A DNA stretch of 64,000 nt from positions 6,694,600 through 6,758,599 of the forward strand of contig NC_090610.1 of NCBI RefSeq assembly GCF_004359215.1. Direction: 5' to 3'. Position numbers and translations under genes: made by a program. Position 1 is the first letter of the stretch, and each line of letters begins with the position of its first letter. Below are positions 1 to 10,075 of the stretch, piece after piece. The notes under the pieces are model-generated. The model saw only the letters and a list, made by a program, of their open reading frames with translations, ran no database searches and was not told where the DNA came from. The DNA is from Bremia lactucae. Taxonomy: Eukaryota; Oomycota; Peronosporomycetes; Peronosporales; Peronosporaceae.

Positions 1-35
1 TGTGGTCCTTGGACGGACTACAAAGTGCTACCAGG
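1..35 (-). repeat. Family X leader with primer-binding-like site, read leftward
   Basis: Reverse complement reads CCTGGTAGCACTTTGTAGTC directly after an LTR end. The same TGGTAGCAC core follows the X LTRs at 18783 and 35314 and the Z LTRs at 12877 and 57421. It marks the start of an element that runs leftward out of the window. Confidence 0.6.
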
Positions 36-296
36 TGTAACGGGGCACTGCGACTTGTACTGTTTCAGTACAAGTCCACTTCACACTGCTTCAGATGTGA
101 GTGGTGCCTCTCGTTAGGTGACGTACACTGTACGTATAGAGGAAGACTTCTCTTAAGGCAAGTTAGCTTAAGAGTGTAAAATGAAAACTGTATTAATATA
201 GTCAAGTGTCTTGTTAATCTATCTTTGTAAATGTTGACTTAATTATAAACTAATACTAAACATGTAAATGAATTCTTATCTATTTTATCTCGTAAC
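36..296 (-). repeat. Partial family X LTR, reverse orientation
   Basis: This segment is the near-exact reverse complement of about 485-746. Its outer end (TGTAACGGGGCACTGCG on the plus strand) is the inverted 3' end of an X LTR. It is probably the 5' LTR of a leftward element and is truncated where the next LTR begins at 297. Confidence 0.8.
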
Positions 297-746
297 TGTA
301 ACGGGGTGTATCGTTACATGAAATTAACAATAAAAGATTGTTAATTAATATTATCCAAAAGGTAGATAATATTTGGAGGAAATTACTTTAAATAGTAATT
401 TCCTGAATTCTTATCCATAAATAGGTATAGACCATTATGTCTATTTATTCCGCAGACTAATCAGCTGTAGAAGTAATCAAAGAGAGTTACGAGATAAGAT
501 AGATAAGAATTCATTTACATGTTTAGTATTAGTTTATAGTTAAGTCAACATTTACAAAGATAGATTAACAAGACACTTAACTATATTAATACAGTTTTCA
601 TTTTACACTCTTAAGCTGACTTGCCTTAAGAGAAGTCTTCCTCTATACGTACAGTGTACGTCACCTAACGAGAGGCACCACTCACATCTGAAGCAGTGCG
701 AAGTGGACTTGTACTGAAACAGTACAAGTCGCGGTGCCCCGTTACA
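297..746 (+). repeat. Full-length family X LTR
   Basis: A 450-bp LTR that begins TGTAACGGGGTGTATCGTTA and ends GGTGCCCCGTTACA, with perfect 10-bp terminal inverted ends. It abuts the inverted partial LTR at 36-296, giving a long palindrome. No matching 5-bp target duplication is visible (taact on the left, acgac on the right). The sequence after it is 3'-region debris of another X element, not a leader, so it behaves as a solo or recombined LTR. Confidence 0.8.
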
Positions 747-1290
747 ACGACGGCGTAAGCCATCGTAATAAAAGTTCTTGTGGTACCCCTGCTTCAGTGG
801 GTACCACTCAGGGGATGGTAGACATTAAAATTTCTCGTCCTGCCCCTGAGAAGAAGCCGTGGCTTTTGCCCGAGCAGCTAAATAATAGCTTGTCTGGAGA
901 GACTACTCCTCACAATAAATATCCCTTAACCCTTATTGCGATAAAGCTTCTGGCCTTGATCCCAGCGCGAAGAACTTTCGCGCTGAGGAAGATTTTTATC
1001 TCGATGTTTTTTAAGCATCGATAGTATAGTGGCTACAAGAAGCGAGAAAAAGTCTCGCTGATGCAAGCCATGTCAAAGACATTGGACGCAAAGCCTGGCT
1101 TCAAAGACTTAACGCGATTCACGTTAAGCTGAGAAACGAGCTCCAACCGGTCCAAGGTTTATATTGCATCAGTTATAACGTGAGGAAGGACTTCCATGCC
1201 TCACGTGGGGTGATCCCTGTTCGTGTTGCGTTGACAGCACGAAACGAGTTAAAGCGGATGTCTTTTCCCTTTCTTTACCCTGGCAAGGGG
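747..1290 (+). pseudogene. Fragment of family X antisense ORF
   Basis: The plus-strand frame contains RPAPEKKPWLLP, matching LAPEKKPWLPSK in the X2 antisense ORF (minus strand near 55850) and APEKRPWLPSK in X1 (near 41750). Pol of this element lies on the minus strand (chromodomain at 1390-1605), so this frame is antisense to pol, as in the other copies. Downstream it continues with stops and at least one frameshift to about 1290 (pieces AEEDFYLDVF, KAWLQRLNAIHVKL). The sequence diverges strongly from X1 and X2, so it may represent an older subfamily. Function unknown. Confidence 0.55.
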
Positions 1291-1389
1291 TCGCAGCTCT
1301 ATCGAGATGCGCGATGCGGTTGACATTTTGCAATCAGTTTACATGCGCCAGGGGCGCGTGTTTTCCGATGGATCAGAAGATCCATCGGA

Positions 1390-1605
1390 TGGGTCTTCTG
1401 ATCCATCGGATGGGTCTCGTCATACTGACGGACGAGGCCTTCAACGTTAACAACCAGCTGGGAACGAGGCTCCCAGCTGTCATGTGAAGGTGAATAACCG
1501 CGCCAGCGAACAAGATAACTCGTTCGCTGCCCCTTCACATCACGGTGGTTTTAAATACGTTCCACAAGAAAATGTTGACCGCCGTGGGAATCCACCAATA
1601 GTTGT
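1390..1605 (-). pseudogene. Family X Pol C-terminus with chromodomain
   Basis: Minus-strand reading gives HFLVERI, NHRDVKGQRTSYLVRWRGY and SPSHDSWEPRSQL, followed by GLVRQYDETHP. This is a clear chromodomain (YLVRW and W-P-R aromatic positions) of the type fused to chromovirus integrase, where it is thought to steer integration into chromatin marked by histone methylation. One stop interrupts the leader part near 1575. No integrase catalytic core precedes it, since host-type sequence starts near 1720; only the 3' end of the element is left. An imperfect repeat of GATCCATCGGATGGGTCTTCT (about 1362-1410) follows the domain. Confidence 0.8.
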
Positions 1606-1758
1606 GGTTAACCGTGTGTCGAATCTAGAGTCGAAGATCGACAAACTCGATCACTACCGCTATAATTTGAAGGAGGGGCTTGATCGAGTGCGCGGAAAGC
1701 GGGGGTTATAGTTTTCGGGGGATAAGTTACCCAGACGTCCGATCCACGATATTATCAT

Positions 1759-1848
1759 TTTCAGAATCTTTTGTAAAATGAAAAGAAAATGAAACTTTAA
1801 TCTGAATTAAAATTTAACATACATTTCATCTTACAAAAGATTCTGAAA
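1759..1848. repeat. 90-bp hairpin element upstream of MFS gene
   Basis: Arms 1759-1783 and 1824-1848 are 25-base inverted repeats (TTTCAGAATCTTTTGTAAAA and reverse complement) with one mismatch around an AT-rich loop of about 40 bases. It lies about 110 bases before the MFS start codon. It could be a short MITE-like insertion or an RNA/DNA hairpin in the promoter or 5' UTR. Only one copy was seen in this window. Confidence 0.6.
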
Positions 1849-1960
1849 GTAAGAATGTTTAGTGAATTCAAAAATAGAATTCTGTTGCGGATTATGTGAG
1901 TCGTTCTTTTCACGGTGTTTGAAAACCGTGCTGTCAATTTTATTCACCTCCGACGCCGCC

Positions 1961-3820
1961 ATGCAACGCTATACGCTCCCACAGTCGTCACGTGAATTTT
2001 ACAGGCGCAATGAGCCATATAAAGATACCACCAGCCGTTATGGAGGCATCGTTGAAGCAGGTAGCACCACTACGCCGCTCCTGCCTGGGGGCACTTTCGG
2101 AGCCAACATGTCGATAAGCCAGACGCGCCACCAGCTTCAGCACCAGCAACGTCAGCAATATCGTGGTAGAAGTGGTAGCGGAAGTAGCCTTCCAGTTGTA
2201 GAGGCAGCCGAAAATTGTCGTGAGAAAAGCCAGTACGCGCTGCAACTGCTGGCGTACAGGACCATTTACGTACTACAGGGCGCCTTTATGGGAATGCTTG
2301 GACCTGCGCTGATCTTCTTCTCGACGCTGGCACAGCAGCAGTCAGGACTTGCAGCACCAGTATACGGCTTTGGCCCCATTTTCGCAGCACACGGAGGTGC
2401 TGCGCTTGTTACGAGCTTCGTGAGCGACTTTGTGCTCACATACTTTAAGGAAAAAGAGTTTATGAAGCCGTTAATTGTTGTGCTATTGCTCTGCAGTAGC
2501 GCTTGGTACGCGTGTCTTGCACCTGTTGCTGCAGCCACAGGAAATCTGGGGGTTGGGATACTTTTTATAAGTAAAGGCTGCTGGACGGCACTTTTAAATA
2601 TTTCGTACGTGACCTATCCATGTGCATTGCTTTCTTATGTATAAGACTTGGTACGTTAAAAAATTACATTTTTATTTTCTAATTGTGTATTCAGGCTTAA
2701 TCGCTGCTCACTGTGGATCGCTGGAGAGAAGGATCAGCGTAGGCGCAGCATTGTAACGTCTATGAATATATATTACGGTCACGGCTGCTTGTTAGGTGCT
2801 GTGATAGCACTGATTCTTACGGAGCTGGACTCAGATCTTAGTTATGCGTTCTTTGGATTAGCCATGACGACTATGGTACCAGCAGTCATGATTGCAATAC
2901 TGCCATGCCCGCGCAGTTACTACGGTCGTGAAGAGCATCAAACATTGTTAACTTTTGAAGATCCTTCACGTCGCGTTCCTACCGTACCGAGCCCAATTGT
3001 AGGTGGGGTATTTTTACATGCCAAGCACATAAGTGGGTCAAAAAACTTTAACCCGGACACTTACGACTCAAAGAATAATTTTATTATTTTGCTTGTAACC
3101 ATCTACGCGACGGTGCTTTTCGGAATTCAGCTCGGACTTGCAGCTTTTTTGTATGACTATGTTGGCACTGTACTCACAGAGGGAAAGACAATGGCTGCGC
3201 CACTAGAAGGATCGGACACTGAAGCTACTACCGAAAGCAACGAAGCAGTGTGGCAGTGTGCAGCAATGGTGCTGTTCTGGGGATCATTGACGTTATCATA
3301 CGTGGTTCTACCAAGGTTCTTGTTTCATGACAAAAATCTCTATTCTATCGTCGTCTGTGCTGTAGTGTGTGGAACAAGCTCGTTTGGGTTTTTGTTTGGC
3401 TCTCAAGTGGGAGTTATCCCCCTTGCGATTTTTTTGTTTCTTTTCTCAGTCGGGCTTGCACCTTTATTCACGTTAAGTATTCATTGCATGACGCGAGTAA
3501 TTAACGAGCAGCTCATTCGACGTGTATCGTCGCTCATTGTGTTCGGTTGTGGAATGGGAGAAGTATTTATTCCAGTTCTCATGGGATTTTTTATGAGTGG
3601 GCAGAGTGGACAGGCAAATGGAGCCATCGCTGTGAGCTACATCACTTTCATCCTTGCTATTACCCTTGTTAGTGTAAGCGGTGTTCTGCTGTGGATGGTC
3701 AAAGCAAGACTCAAGGAACTTCCGGAACCTGTTGACGAACTTGTGGGTAACAGTGAAATAGGTCGCATGCGTGCGGCACGTGCTGCTGGCCTTGGTACGC
3801 ATAAAATTAGTCACTATTAA
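1961..3820 (+). CDS. Major facilitator superfamily transporter (MFSD4/NaGLT1-like), two exons
   Basis: Exons 1961-2604 and 2695-3820 encode about 589 aa. I chose ATG 1961 (context GCCGCCATGC); the in-frame codons before it lack an ATG. Residues 1-95 are a polar, Gln-rich cytosolic tail (HQLQHQQRQQ at 58-67). Hydrophobic segments begin at about residue 101 (TIYVLQGAFMGMLGPALIFF), 138, 170 and 196; a second set of about six follows after a long loop, fitting a 12-helix MFS fold. The GMLGP motif in helix 1 and the LWIAGEK...YYGHGCLLGA stretch across the splice resemble the LWLWGEK...HFSFGLGALLAP region of MFSD4/sodium-dependent glucose transporter-like proteins. The substrate is inferred only; a sugar or related solute at the plasma membrane is likely. 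The frame is clean, unlike all surrounding sequence, so the gene looks intact and under selection. Alternative: another MFS subfamily. Confidence 0.8.
2605..2694 (+). other. Spliceosomal intron of MFS gene (90 nt)
   Basis: Donor GTACGTGACC, branch-like TTCTAATTG and acceptor TATTCAG. Removing it joins Ile-214/Ser-215 to LNRCSLW in frame and avoids the in-frame TAA at 2642. A second GTACGT at 2651 is out of phase and lies after that stop, so it cannot be the donor. Length and donor fit typical oomycete introns. Confidence 0.85.
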
Positions 3821-3838
3821 CGTAACGAATCAAATTTC

Positions 3839-3948
3839 TGGCCGAAGTATGTCTCGATTGAATTTTAATGTCTAGGAGGCTGAAACATATCTAAATTTTT
3901 GTAATCTGGTTTACTTTTTTGTTTTTAAATCGAGACATGCTTCGGCCA
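3839..3948. repeat. 110-bp inverted-repeat element in MFS 3' flank
   Basis: Arms 3839-3859 (TGGCCGAAGTATGTCTCGAT plus T) and 3928-3948 pair over 21 bases with one mismatch. The element starts 18 bases after the stop codon, so it should lie in the 3' UTR. It could be a MITE-like insertion or a transcript hairpin affecting 3'-end formation. The arms differ from those of the hairpin at 1759-1848. Confidence 0.6.
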
Positions 3949-4270
3949 ACTAATCGACTAGACCATAGGACTGAAAGAGTAGTGAGCGATGCGGCTTCAG
4001 AACGTGGAGAAGCTAAATATAGTATTTTCAGCTTTCTCAGCTGAAAATCATAGTGTAAATGCAAAGCTAAGGTCGTAGCGTAAGATGAGCCGTCGCCTAA
4101 ATTATCTAAAATGGTAGTTGACGCAACGAATCCATCAACAATATGACATATTGAAATTCTTATGCGGACAAATTTTCAGAACAACCTTTACAGCTCTGAA
4201 TAACTCGAATGCGGAATTTCTGATGTACTCGCCAATATAAGCGCTAACGTCTATTCGGAACCTGTATTTT
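3949..4270. other. Intergenic, no gene recognised
   Basis: No coding frame or LTR similarity was seen. The only structure is a small perfect hairpin at 4024-4048 (ATTTTCAGCT and AGCTGAAAAT). This is probably native intergenic DNA between the MFS gene and the retrotransposon cluster. Confidence 0.5.
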
Positions 4271-4342
4271 TCGGTTGATGTACCGTTGTTGTGGTACATT
4301 TACTTTATGCCTTTATTCTGTTAAAAAAAAAATAATCACCAA
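4271..4342 (+). repeat. 5' part of the Z3 5' LTR, split by Y1
   Basis: CCGTTGTTGTGGTACATTTA and the following bases match the start region of the Z LTRs at 17789 and 63610. The match stops at AATCACCAA (4342), where Y1 begins, and resumes at 12504. The first ~20 bases of the LTR are degraded or missing. Confidence 0.75.
4338..4342. repeat. Target-site duplication of Y1, left copy (ACCAA)
   Basis: ACCAA precedes TGTAGGCG here and follows ...CGTTACA at 12499-12503. A five-base duplication is the usual Ty3/gypsy integrase signature. Confidence 0.85.
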
Positions 4343-4773
4343 TGTAGGCGGGCACGTCGTGATGCGGGCACGTCGTGATGCGGCCACGCTCTACTTAGAC
4401 ACACACCCTAGCACAGCGAGGAAGCGGTTCTACCAGCTTCTTGCGTGCAGTGAGGTAGTTGCGGTGGGCGCGCTAGCGACCTCACCCAACGCACTAAGTA
4501 CTCTGGTTAAGTGTCGTCACGAAAGCGGTAATCCGGCTCATCGTGCGCACTTACCAAGTAGGAAGTAGTTTTCAGACTGATTTATATTTAATCGTATTAA
4601 ATACAAATACCTATTTTTGCCAATCAAAATGTCATCTCGGGTTGGTCATGAATGTGCACATCACCCGAGTGCTGGGTCTAATTACTGTAATTTAGTAATT
4701 GACCATCCCCTTAAGTACATCAAGTGTACTTAACGGGGACTGTGTAACATTAAAGCAACTTTACCCCGTTACA
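4343..4773 (-). repeat. Y1 3' LTR
   Basis: Reverse complement begins TGTAACGGGGTAAAGTTGCT and ends GCCCGCCTACA. It is shorter than its partner at 11946-12498 because an internal stretch after AATCAAAATGTCAT is missing. Confidence 0.85.
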
Positions 4774-4868
4774 CCTTCCCCCCTTTAAGAACGAATTTAC
4801 ATTTTTAAATTCGTCAGAGAGGAACTACGAGCAGCTTTACGCGCCGCTAGTTAGAAGAGGTTGGAGAC
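4774..4868 (-). other. Y1 polypurine tract and 3' internal end
   Basis: The minus strand reads AAAGGGGGGAAGG immediately before the 3' LTR, the plus-strand primer for reverse transcription. The upstream 80 bases (GACGAATTT...TGTAAATTC) match the sequence before the Y2 3' LTR at 31330-31420, so this end of Y1 is in native orientation. Confidence 0.75.
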
Positions 4869-4942
4869 CTAAATAATAGGCTCACCCTTCCCCGTATATG
4901 AAGACGCACCCCGTATTTTACGTGGGTCGTCTGAAGCCACCG
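4869..4942 (+). pseudogene. Y1 integrase tail fragment, inverted
   Basis: The plus strand encodes RLTLP and THPVFYV-like text (with one frameshift), matching the collinear Y2 copy at 29700-29770. Both neighbours (4774-4868 and 4943-5876) read on the minus strand, so this ~70-bp piece is flipped relative to the element. Confidence 0.65.
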
Positions 4943-5876
4943 TTAAGGGCCCAATGAAACGCGGCAGCAACTTCGTAGTACCTCCAGGTAGTACAGAAAT
5001 TGCATTATTAGGTAGGGTAGCAGTACTTAATAGTACTTTTTCACCCACTCTAAAGCGTTCATTATTTTTGCGACCATTTCGGTCCGCATATTCTTTTTGC
5101 TTGTCCTGTGCGCTTGCCATTGCGTCACGGACTTTACGTGTGATGGCTAATCGCTCATCCACAAAGCGTTGAGCCTCGCTTACGCTTTTAGCATCAAACT
5201 CGCCGATAATACCGCCGAGAGGTCGGTCAGAAGGCGTAGTTTTATTGACCTCAACAGGACATATTTTCGCGAGATTGGCGTTTCCGCCGGTATGGTCGCC
5301 GTGTTCAGCTTATTGTAAGCATGAACCACGCGTCATTCACGTGCGGCCTACCGCACACAGAAGGTCGCGCTGTAGGGAGGCGACTGCTCTCACGTACATG
5401 CCTCGCCTTGGCTCGCTACTGCTAAACTGGTAGGGTCACTAGGGCAAGTTTCTGTCTTTGAGATGATACCCTCATGGGTCATCGTCATATTGACGAAACT
5501 ATGTCCCTCTTTCGCACCGAGCATAGTGAGGGGCCCTCCCCCACTAAGACTTGGGCTGCGCACAAACAACACCGGCGTCCGAAGATGGCGCAGTCCGTTA
5601 ATATAAAACGGTGTTCACCCGTACTGGCGTAGACACTGTTATTTATAGCGAACTCCACAAACGGCAATTGCTTGCTCCACTCTTTGGGATTGCTATAGTG
5701 CGCAAGACATCCGCCACGACCCGATTGGCACGTTCTGTTTGGCCATCGGTCTGGGGATGATCTGCGGTCGACATGTGGAGCATGCTACCTAGCAGCTCGA
5801 ACACATGTCGCCAAAAACCAGACGTAAAACGAGGATCCCGGTCCGATACTATGGACTCGGACATCGCGTGTAGCAA
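4943..5876 (-). pseudogene. Y1 integrase catalytic core to C-terminus
   Basis: The minus strand reads SESIVSDRDPRFTSGFWRHV (second catalytic Asp), then HMSTADHPQTDGQTERANRV (catalytic Glu), and further on NNERFRVGEKVLLSTATLP and TTKLLPRFIGP. The zinc-binding domain and the first catalytic Asp are missing here; they lie at the end of the inverted block near 11480-11600. Frameshifts split it into several frames around 5390-5660. It is in native orientation for Y1. Confidence 0.75.
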
Positions 5877-6012
5877 GGGTATCAGATCCTCGTCGAATGG
5901 AAAGGTTACCCGAAGAGTTTTGACTCTTGGGAACCGATCGATACCCTACGTATTGATGTGCCCGGCTTGGTGGCTGCCTATAAAAAGGAGCACCAGCTGA
6001 GGCCACTTCGCT
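5877..6012 (+). pseudogene. Y1 chromodomain, inverted
   Basis: The plus strand encodes YQILVEWKGYPKSFDSWEP, then DTLRIDVPGLVAAY, matching Y2 at 30245-30380. This is the histone-reading chromodomain of the Pol C-terminus. It abuts the opposite-strand integrase core at 5876/5877, an abrupt junction inside what should be one reading frame. Confidence 0.75.
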
Positions 6013-6059
6013 AGTCTCAAATGGACTAGCAGAAGTAGCGTTGTGAGAAGAAACAGGGG

Positions 6060-6612
6060 GTACAGTATCACCCATGGATTTCTTTCACTCGCAAACGGGC
6101 GAAATTAATTCGCTGCGACCGCTGTTTGATCGCATCGGAATGCGGATGAATGCGGCGCAGGAATTCCGCCTCGTATTGGTCGGGCGTTTCATTTGAACGC
6201 AACACGAGCAAGATCGAAAAATACGCCCAAGCGATTTTCCCTGAGCCCTCTATGATTTAAAGACGCCATAATAATTATGTGCTTCTACAATTGCGCGCTG
6301 TAGGAGCGACGCTCTTGGCCCGTTTAAACGAGGCTATTTAGATGGAAGGGGCATCTTTGGTATGCCACCCGTCACGTAGCCACGTTCTAAACGAATGGCT
6401 TGTGACACCGACTGAGTACGTTCACGTGTCGTCGGCGGAGCTTTAGGCTCCGAATCCTCTATGTCAGAACCATTATGGATTATAGTCTGAGCATAAGGCG
6501 TTGTGGTTATACCCAACGGAGAAGCGGCTGCGTCTTTATGGGCAGCGCTCTGATTACCTGTCGCTGCGCTTTCCAGCGCAGACGGCGAGACAGCATTCTT
6601 AAATACTGCTGT
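6060..6612 (-). pseudogene. Y1 antisense ORF
   Basis: Minus-strand frame 6660-6334 contains AVSPSALESAATGNQSAAHK, QTIIHNGSD and ERGYVTGGIPKMPLPSK. After a stop and frameshift, a second minus frame (about 6250-6070) gives LVLRSNETPDQYEAEFLRR and INFARLRVKEI. The same two blocks occur in the same order on the strand opposite the chromodomain in Y2 (30420-31023), with amino-acid-level similarity. No domain recognised; the N-terminal half is Ala/Ser-rich, the C-terminal half basic. It ends at 6612, where plus-strand Gag begins. Confidence 0.6.
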
Positions 6613-7440
6613 CTCCAAGGATGAGCTGAGGCGTGAGCAGGCTCGGAACGAAGCTCTCAACAGGACTGTTGAGATGCACTCGGCCCGGCCGTATCAGCCG
6701 AGGCCCATTCGGATGAACCCGATCAAGGTCGATGGAACTGCAGCGTACATGATTGTCCCCTGGCTGTTGGCCGTTGAGCAATGCGGTGTGACGCAATTAT
6801 CGAGGTCGACAGCCGGATGGTGTCGTACGCCATGTCACACTACCGCTGTAGGGCCTCAGAGTAAGCTTACTCGGCGCTTATGGACGATGTTAAAACGTTC
6901 CCTTCATGGGCGATCATAAAGACAAAGATTCGCGCCATTTATCGTCTGCCGAACAACGAGGTGTTGCTTTAGGCGCGCTTCTTTGGAGCGCAACTGGTGA
7001 AGCGATCTCTGCAAGAGTATTTGCAGGAGATGCGCTCGCTGTCGGCAGCAATTACCGAAGGTCCGATTCCGGAGCACATTAAGGTGCCAACGTTAATGAA
7101 CGGGATGCGGCACGGCCCATCGCGACAGGCCCTATTCAGAAAGGTGCCGTCGACGCTGAAAGAGGCAATCTAAATTGCCTTGGTTGAGGAGCAATCTTAC
7201 GACAGTGCCTCGGCGACAGCTTGGTATAAGCCGTCGGCCGAGAGGTCATATGCCACTCCCATGGAGTTGGACAATGCAGACGTTATATATTACAAATGCT
7301 GCAAGCGCGGCCATATGATGGCTCGCTGCTATGCCAGGGTCCCTGCTGGGGAGAAGACGTCAGCAAGAGGACTCCCTACCCAAAACGATGGCAAGAACCA
7401 GTGTGCGAGACGCATGAGTTCTGCATCGACCACTTAGGGG
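6613..7440 (+). pseudogene. Y1 Gag, C-terminal two thirds, inverted
   Basis: Plus-strand pieces KDELRREQARNEALNRTVEM, PYQPRPIRMNPIKVDG, a capsid-like stretch (QEMRSLSAAITEGPIPEHIK, about 7020-7080) and a zinc knuckle at about 7284-7330 (YYKCCKRGHMMARC). The knuckle fits CX2CX4HX4C except that the first Cys is Tyr (TAT). A TAA interrupts the frame near 7170. Gag packages element RNA into cytoplasmic particles. The missing N-terminus is on the other strand at 11641-11900; the two pieces meet at nearly the same Gag position (TLCKDD and SKDELRR). Confidence 0.7.
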
Positions 7441-7599
7441 TCGGGAAATGCAGGAGCGCAGTAGGGGCCGGATGCCCTACTGACGCGGACTCTGAAGCTA
7501 CCCCTAAGTTCAGAGTTGTCAAACAAATGAGGACCATAGTCCCTGAGGTCTCGAAATTTCGGACCTTAACCGTGCTGGTCTATAGCGCTCAATTAAGAG

Positions 7600-9551
7600 G
7601 CTATGATTAGGTGATGACCCTCCTAGTGGATTCGGGTGCATCACAAAATTTTGTTAAATTCGCGGCTCTAAGAAAGAGACCGGCGATGTTTGAGTCGCTT
7701 TGCCAATATGGCAAGCGAGAAAAGGCGACCGTTCGTTTAGCGAACGGCGCGCTCTATATCTGAGGGTGTTCAGGTAGAATTCGCCTTCAGCTTCAGTGAC
7801 TTCTCTTGTTAAGAGAACTTCACAGTGCTAGGTATGGAGAGTCCGTATGACCTCATCCTAGGTATACCATGGTTGGCAAAACACCAACCATGGATAGATT
7901 GGCGTAAACGCACAGTTGCGAACGCTTACGCATGACACCGGAAAGGATGTGCTCCTGCGAGAGGCTTATGCAACTGATGTCGTGTCGAACATGAGGGTGC
8001 GTTGGCGGGATGTCAAACGTCACCGTTTCCTACCAAGCTTGTGGAGACTGGGGTAGTGAAAAGGGCAGTGACAAGTAGTCACGTGTCCTATAGTCCTGCA
8101 CAGAGCCGAGAGCATGTGACAGTAGACGGCGAGCTGATAGGACGTCAAGCGTCGCATGAACCGGCACAGTGGCTACAGCCTGGTGCGGTTGGAAGGGGTG
8201 CGTTAGCCAGGAGAGCAACGGCACCCGCTTCCCAGTCAAAGATCGTGGTAACTCGAAGAACGAGTACCCGACAGATTAGGACGATCAAAACGAGTGAACT
8301 TTGTATCCGATAAAATTGAAGAGGACGGGCCTTCGACGAGGTATTCAATGCCGTCAAAGACGAAATTGCGGAGGCTCCGGCAAGTCTTTGAATCTTCCGG
8401 GGAGATAGTTGAGCTTCAGAGATGCCGTGGGATCTGTTCCTTGCCGAAATTAAGGAAGGAAAGCTCCACCAAGTAGTCGCACCAATTCCAAGAAGAGAAC
8501 GTGGTGAACTACTGCTCGTCATCCACGATAGACGAGAGCGTTTTTGAAACTGTCAAAAAGAAACGATTCGCTGCTAAATGCTAGGGTGCCTTGAGAGACA
8601 GACCGTTTTTTTAGATTCTGTGGAAACATCGTGATGTTTTCCCAGAAGAAGTGCCGAGCCGCCTACCGGCGGACAACGCATCGGACACTAAATTGATCTG
8701 AAACCTGGCATCAAGTATTGTGTGACCATGCAATGGTTGTTGCCTAAAGAACAAGTCGAATATATCGATGAGTTCTTCGACAACTCCATGGGAAAGTCAT
8801 CTATCTTTTCTGCGTTGTACTTGAAAGATGGCTACTAACAGATACTCATGAGAGAGTCCGATGTAGCCAAAACAGCTGTAACCATCTCAAGCAGTATGCT
8901 TGTAAGGGGCTTGTGATGCCCCGAGGTTTGAAAAACGCACCAGCGACATTCAACCGAGTGGTGGCTCACGTGATGCGTCAGCACCGTGCCTACGCGCCCC
9001 ATTACTTTGACGATGTATTCGTGCATAGTAGGGCCAAGGACGGGCTGATCGAAATAGAATCGCACAAGCGTCATTTAAACGCTGTGTTGCAGACTCTGAA
9101 AGACGCCCAATATTTGTCAACTTGCAAAAGTGCGTCATAGGGGTCCCCGAGATACCTGTGCTGGGCTGCATCGTAGGTAGACATGGTGTACGAGCAGACT
9201 CAAACAAGGTAGAATGGGTAAAGGAATGGCCAACCCACGGCATGTGAAGGATTTGTGCCAATGCCTATGGCTCGCTGATTACTTGCATAAGTATAGCAAG
9301 AATTACGCTGAGCAAACTAAACCGTTATATGATCTCCTTAGAAAGGACACAGAATGGGTTTGATTAAAAGACCAAGAAGATGCGTTCATATCAGTGAAGC
9401 AGTCTCTTGTGGAGGCACCGGTCTTGGCATTACCAGACGCGAATAAGCCCTTTAGCGTCGTCTGCGATGCAAGTAATTTTGCAATCGTCAGCGCGCTCAT
9501 GCAAAAGGATGACGACGGCGTTGACCGTGTCATCTCTTATCAGTCCCGGCT
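7600..9551 (+). pseudogene. Y1 Pol part 1: protease, reverse transcriptase, RNase H start
   Basis: Protease: LLVDSGASQNFV (catalytic DSG, about 7620-7655) and LILGIPWLAKHQPWIDWRK (about 7850-7905). Reverse transcriptase starts near 8630 (VFPEEVPSRLPADN) and shows MPRGLKNAPATFNRVVAHV and HYFDDVFVHSR (YFDD catalytic box, about 9005-9030). Between EYIDEFFDNSMGKSS and SALYLKDGY about 45 residues that are present in other copies are lost, including the WRIVHA motif. Stops and frameshifts are frequent. RNase H begins near 9470 and runs into the gap. This half is much more decayed than the copy right of the gap. Confidence 0.75.
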
Positions 9552-10075
9552 NNNNNNNNNNNNNNNNNNNNNNNNNNNNNNNNNNNNNNNNNNNNNNNNN
9601 NNNNNNNNNNNNNNNNNNNNNNNNNNNNNNNNNNNNNNNNNNNNNNNNNNNNNNNNNNNNNNNNNNNNNNNNNNNNNNNNNNNNNNNNNNNNNNNNNNNN
9701 NNNNNNNNNNNNNNNNNNNNNNNNNNNNNNNNNNNNNNNNNNNNNNNNNNNNNNNNNNNNNNNNNNNNNNNNNNNNNNNNNNNNNNNNNNNNNNNNNNNN
9801 NNNNNNNNNNNNNNNNNNNNNNNNNNNNNNNNNNNNNNNNNNNNNNNNNNNNNNNNNNNNNNNNNNNNNNNNNNNNNNNNNNNNNNNNNNNNNNNNNNNN
9901 NNNNNNNNNNNNNNNNNNNNNNNNNNNNNNNNNNNNNNNNNNNNNNNNNNNNNNNNNNNNNNNNNNNNNNNNNNNNNNNNNNNNNNNNNNNNNNNNNNNN
10001 NNNNNNNNNNNNNNNNNNNNNNNNNNNNNNNNNNNNNNNNNNNNNNNNNNNNNNNNNNNNNNNNNNNNNNNNNNN
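9552..10075. other. Assembly gap (524 N)
   Basis: A run of N inside Y1 Pol. The 700 bases left of it (8840-9551) and right of it (10076-10800) are the same RT-RNase H region in two diverged versions, so the gap length and the join are not reliable. Confidence 0.95.

Noticed and set aside
1862..1960. Upstream extension of the MFS protein from 1862
   Set aside because: It would need a GTG start; the first ATG in frame is at 1961 with a good context. The 33 upstream residues are unlikely to be translated.
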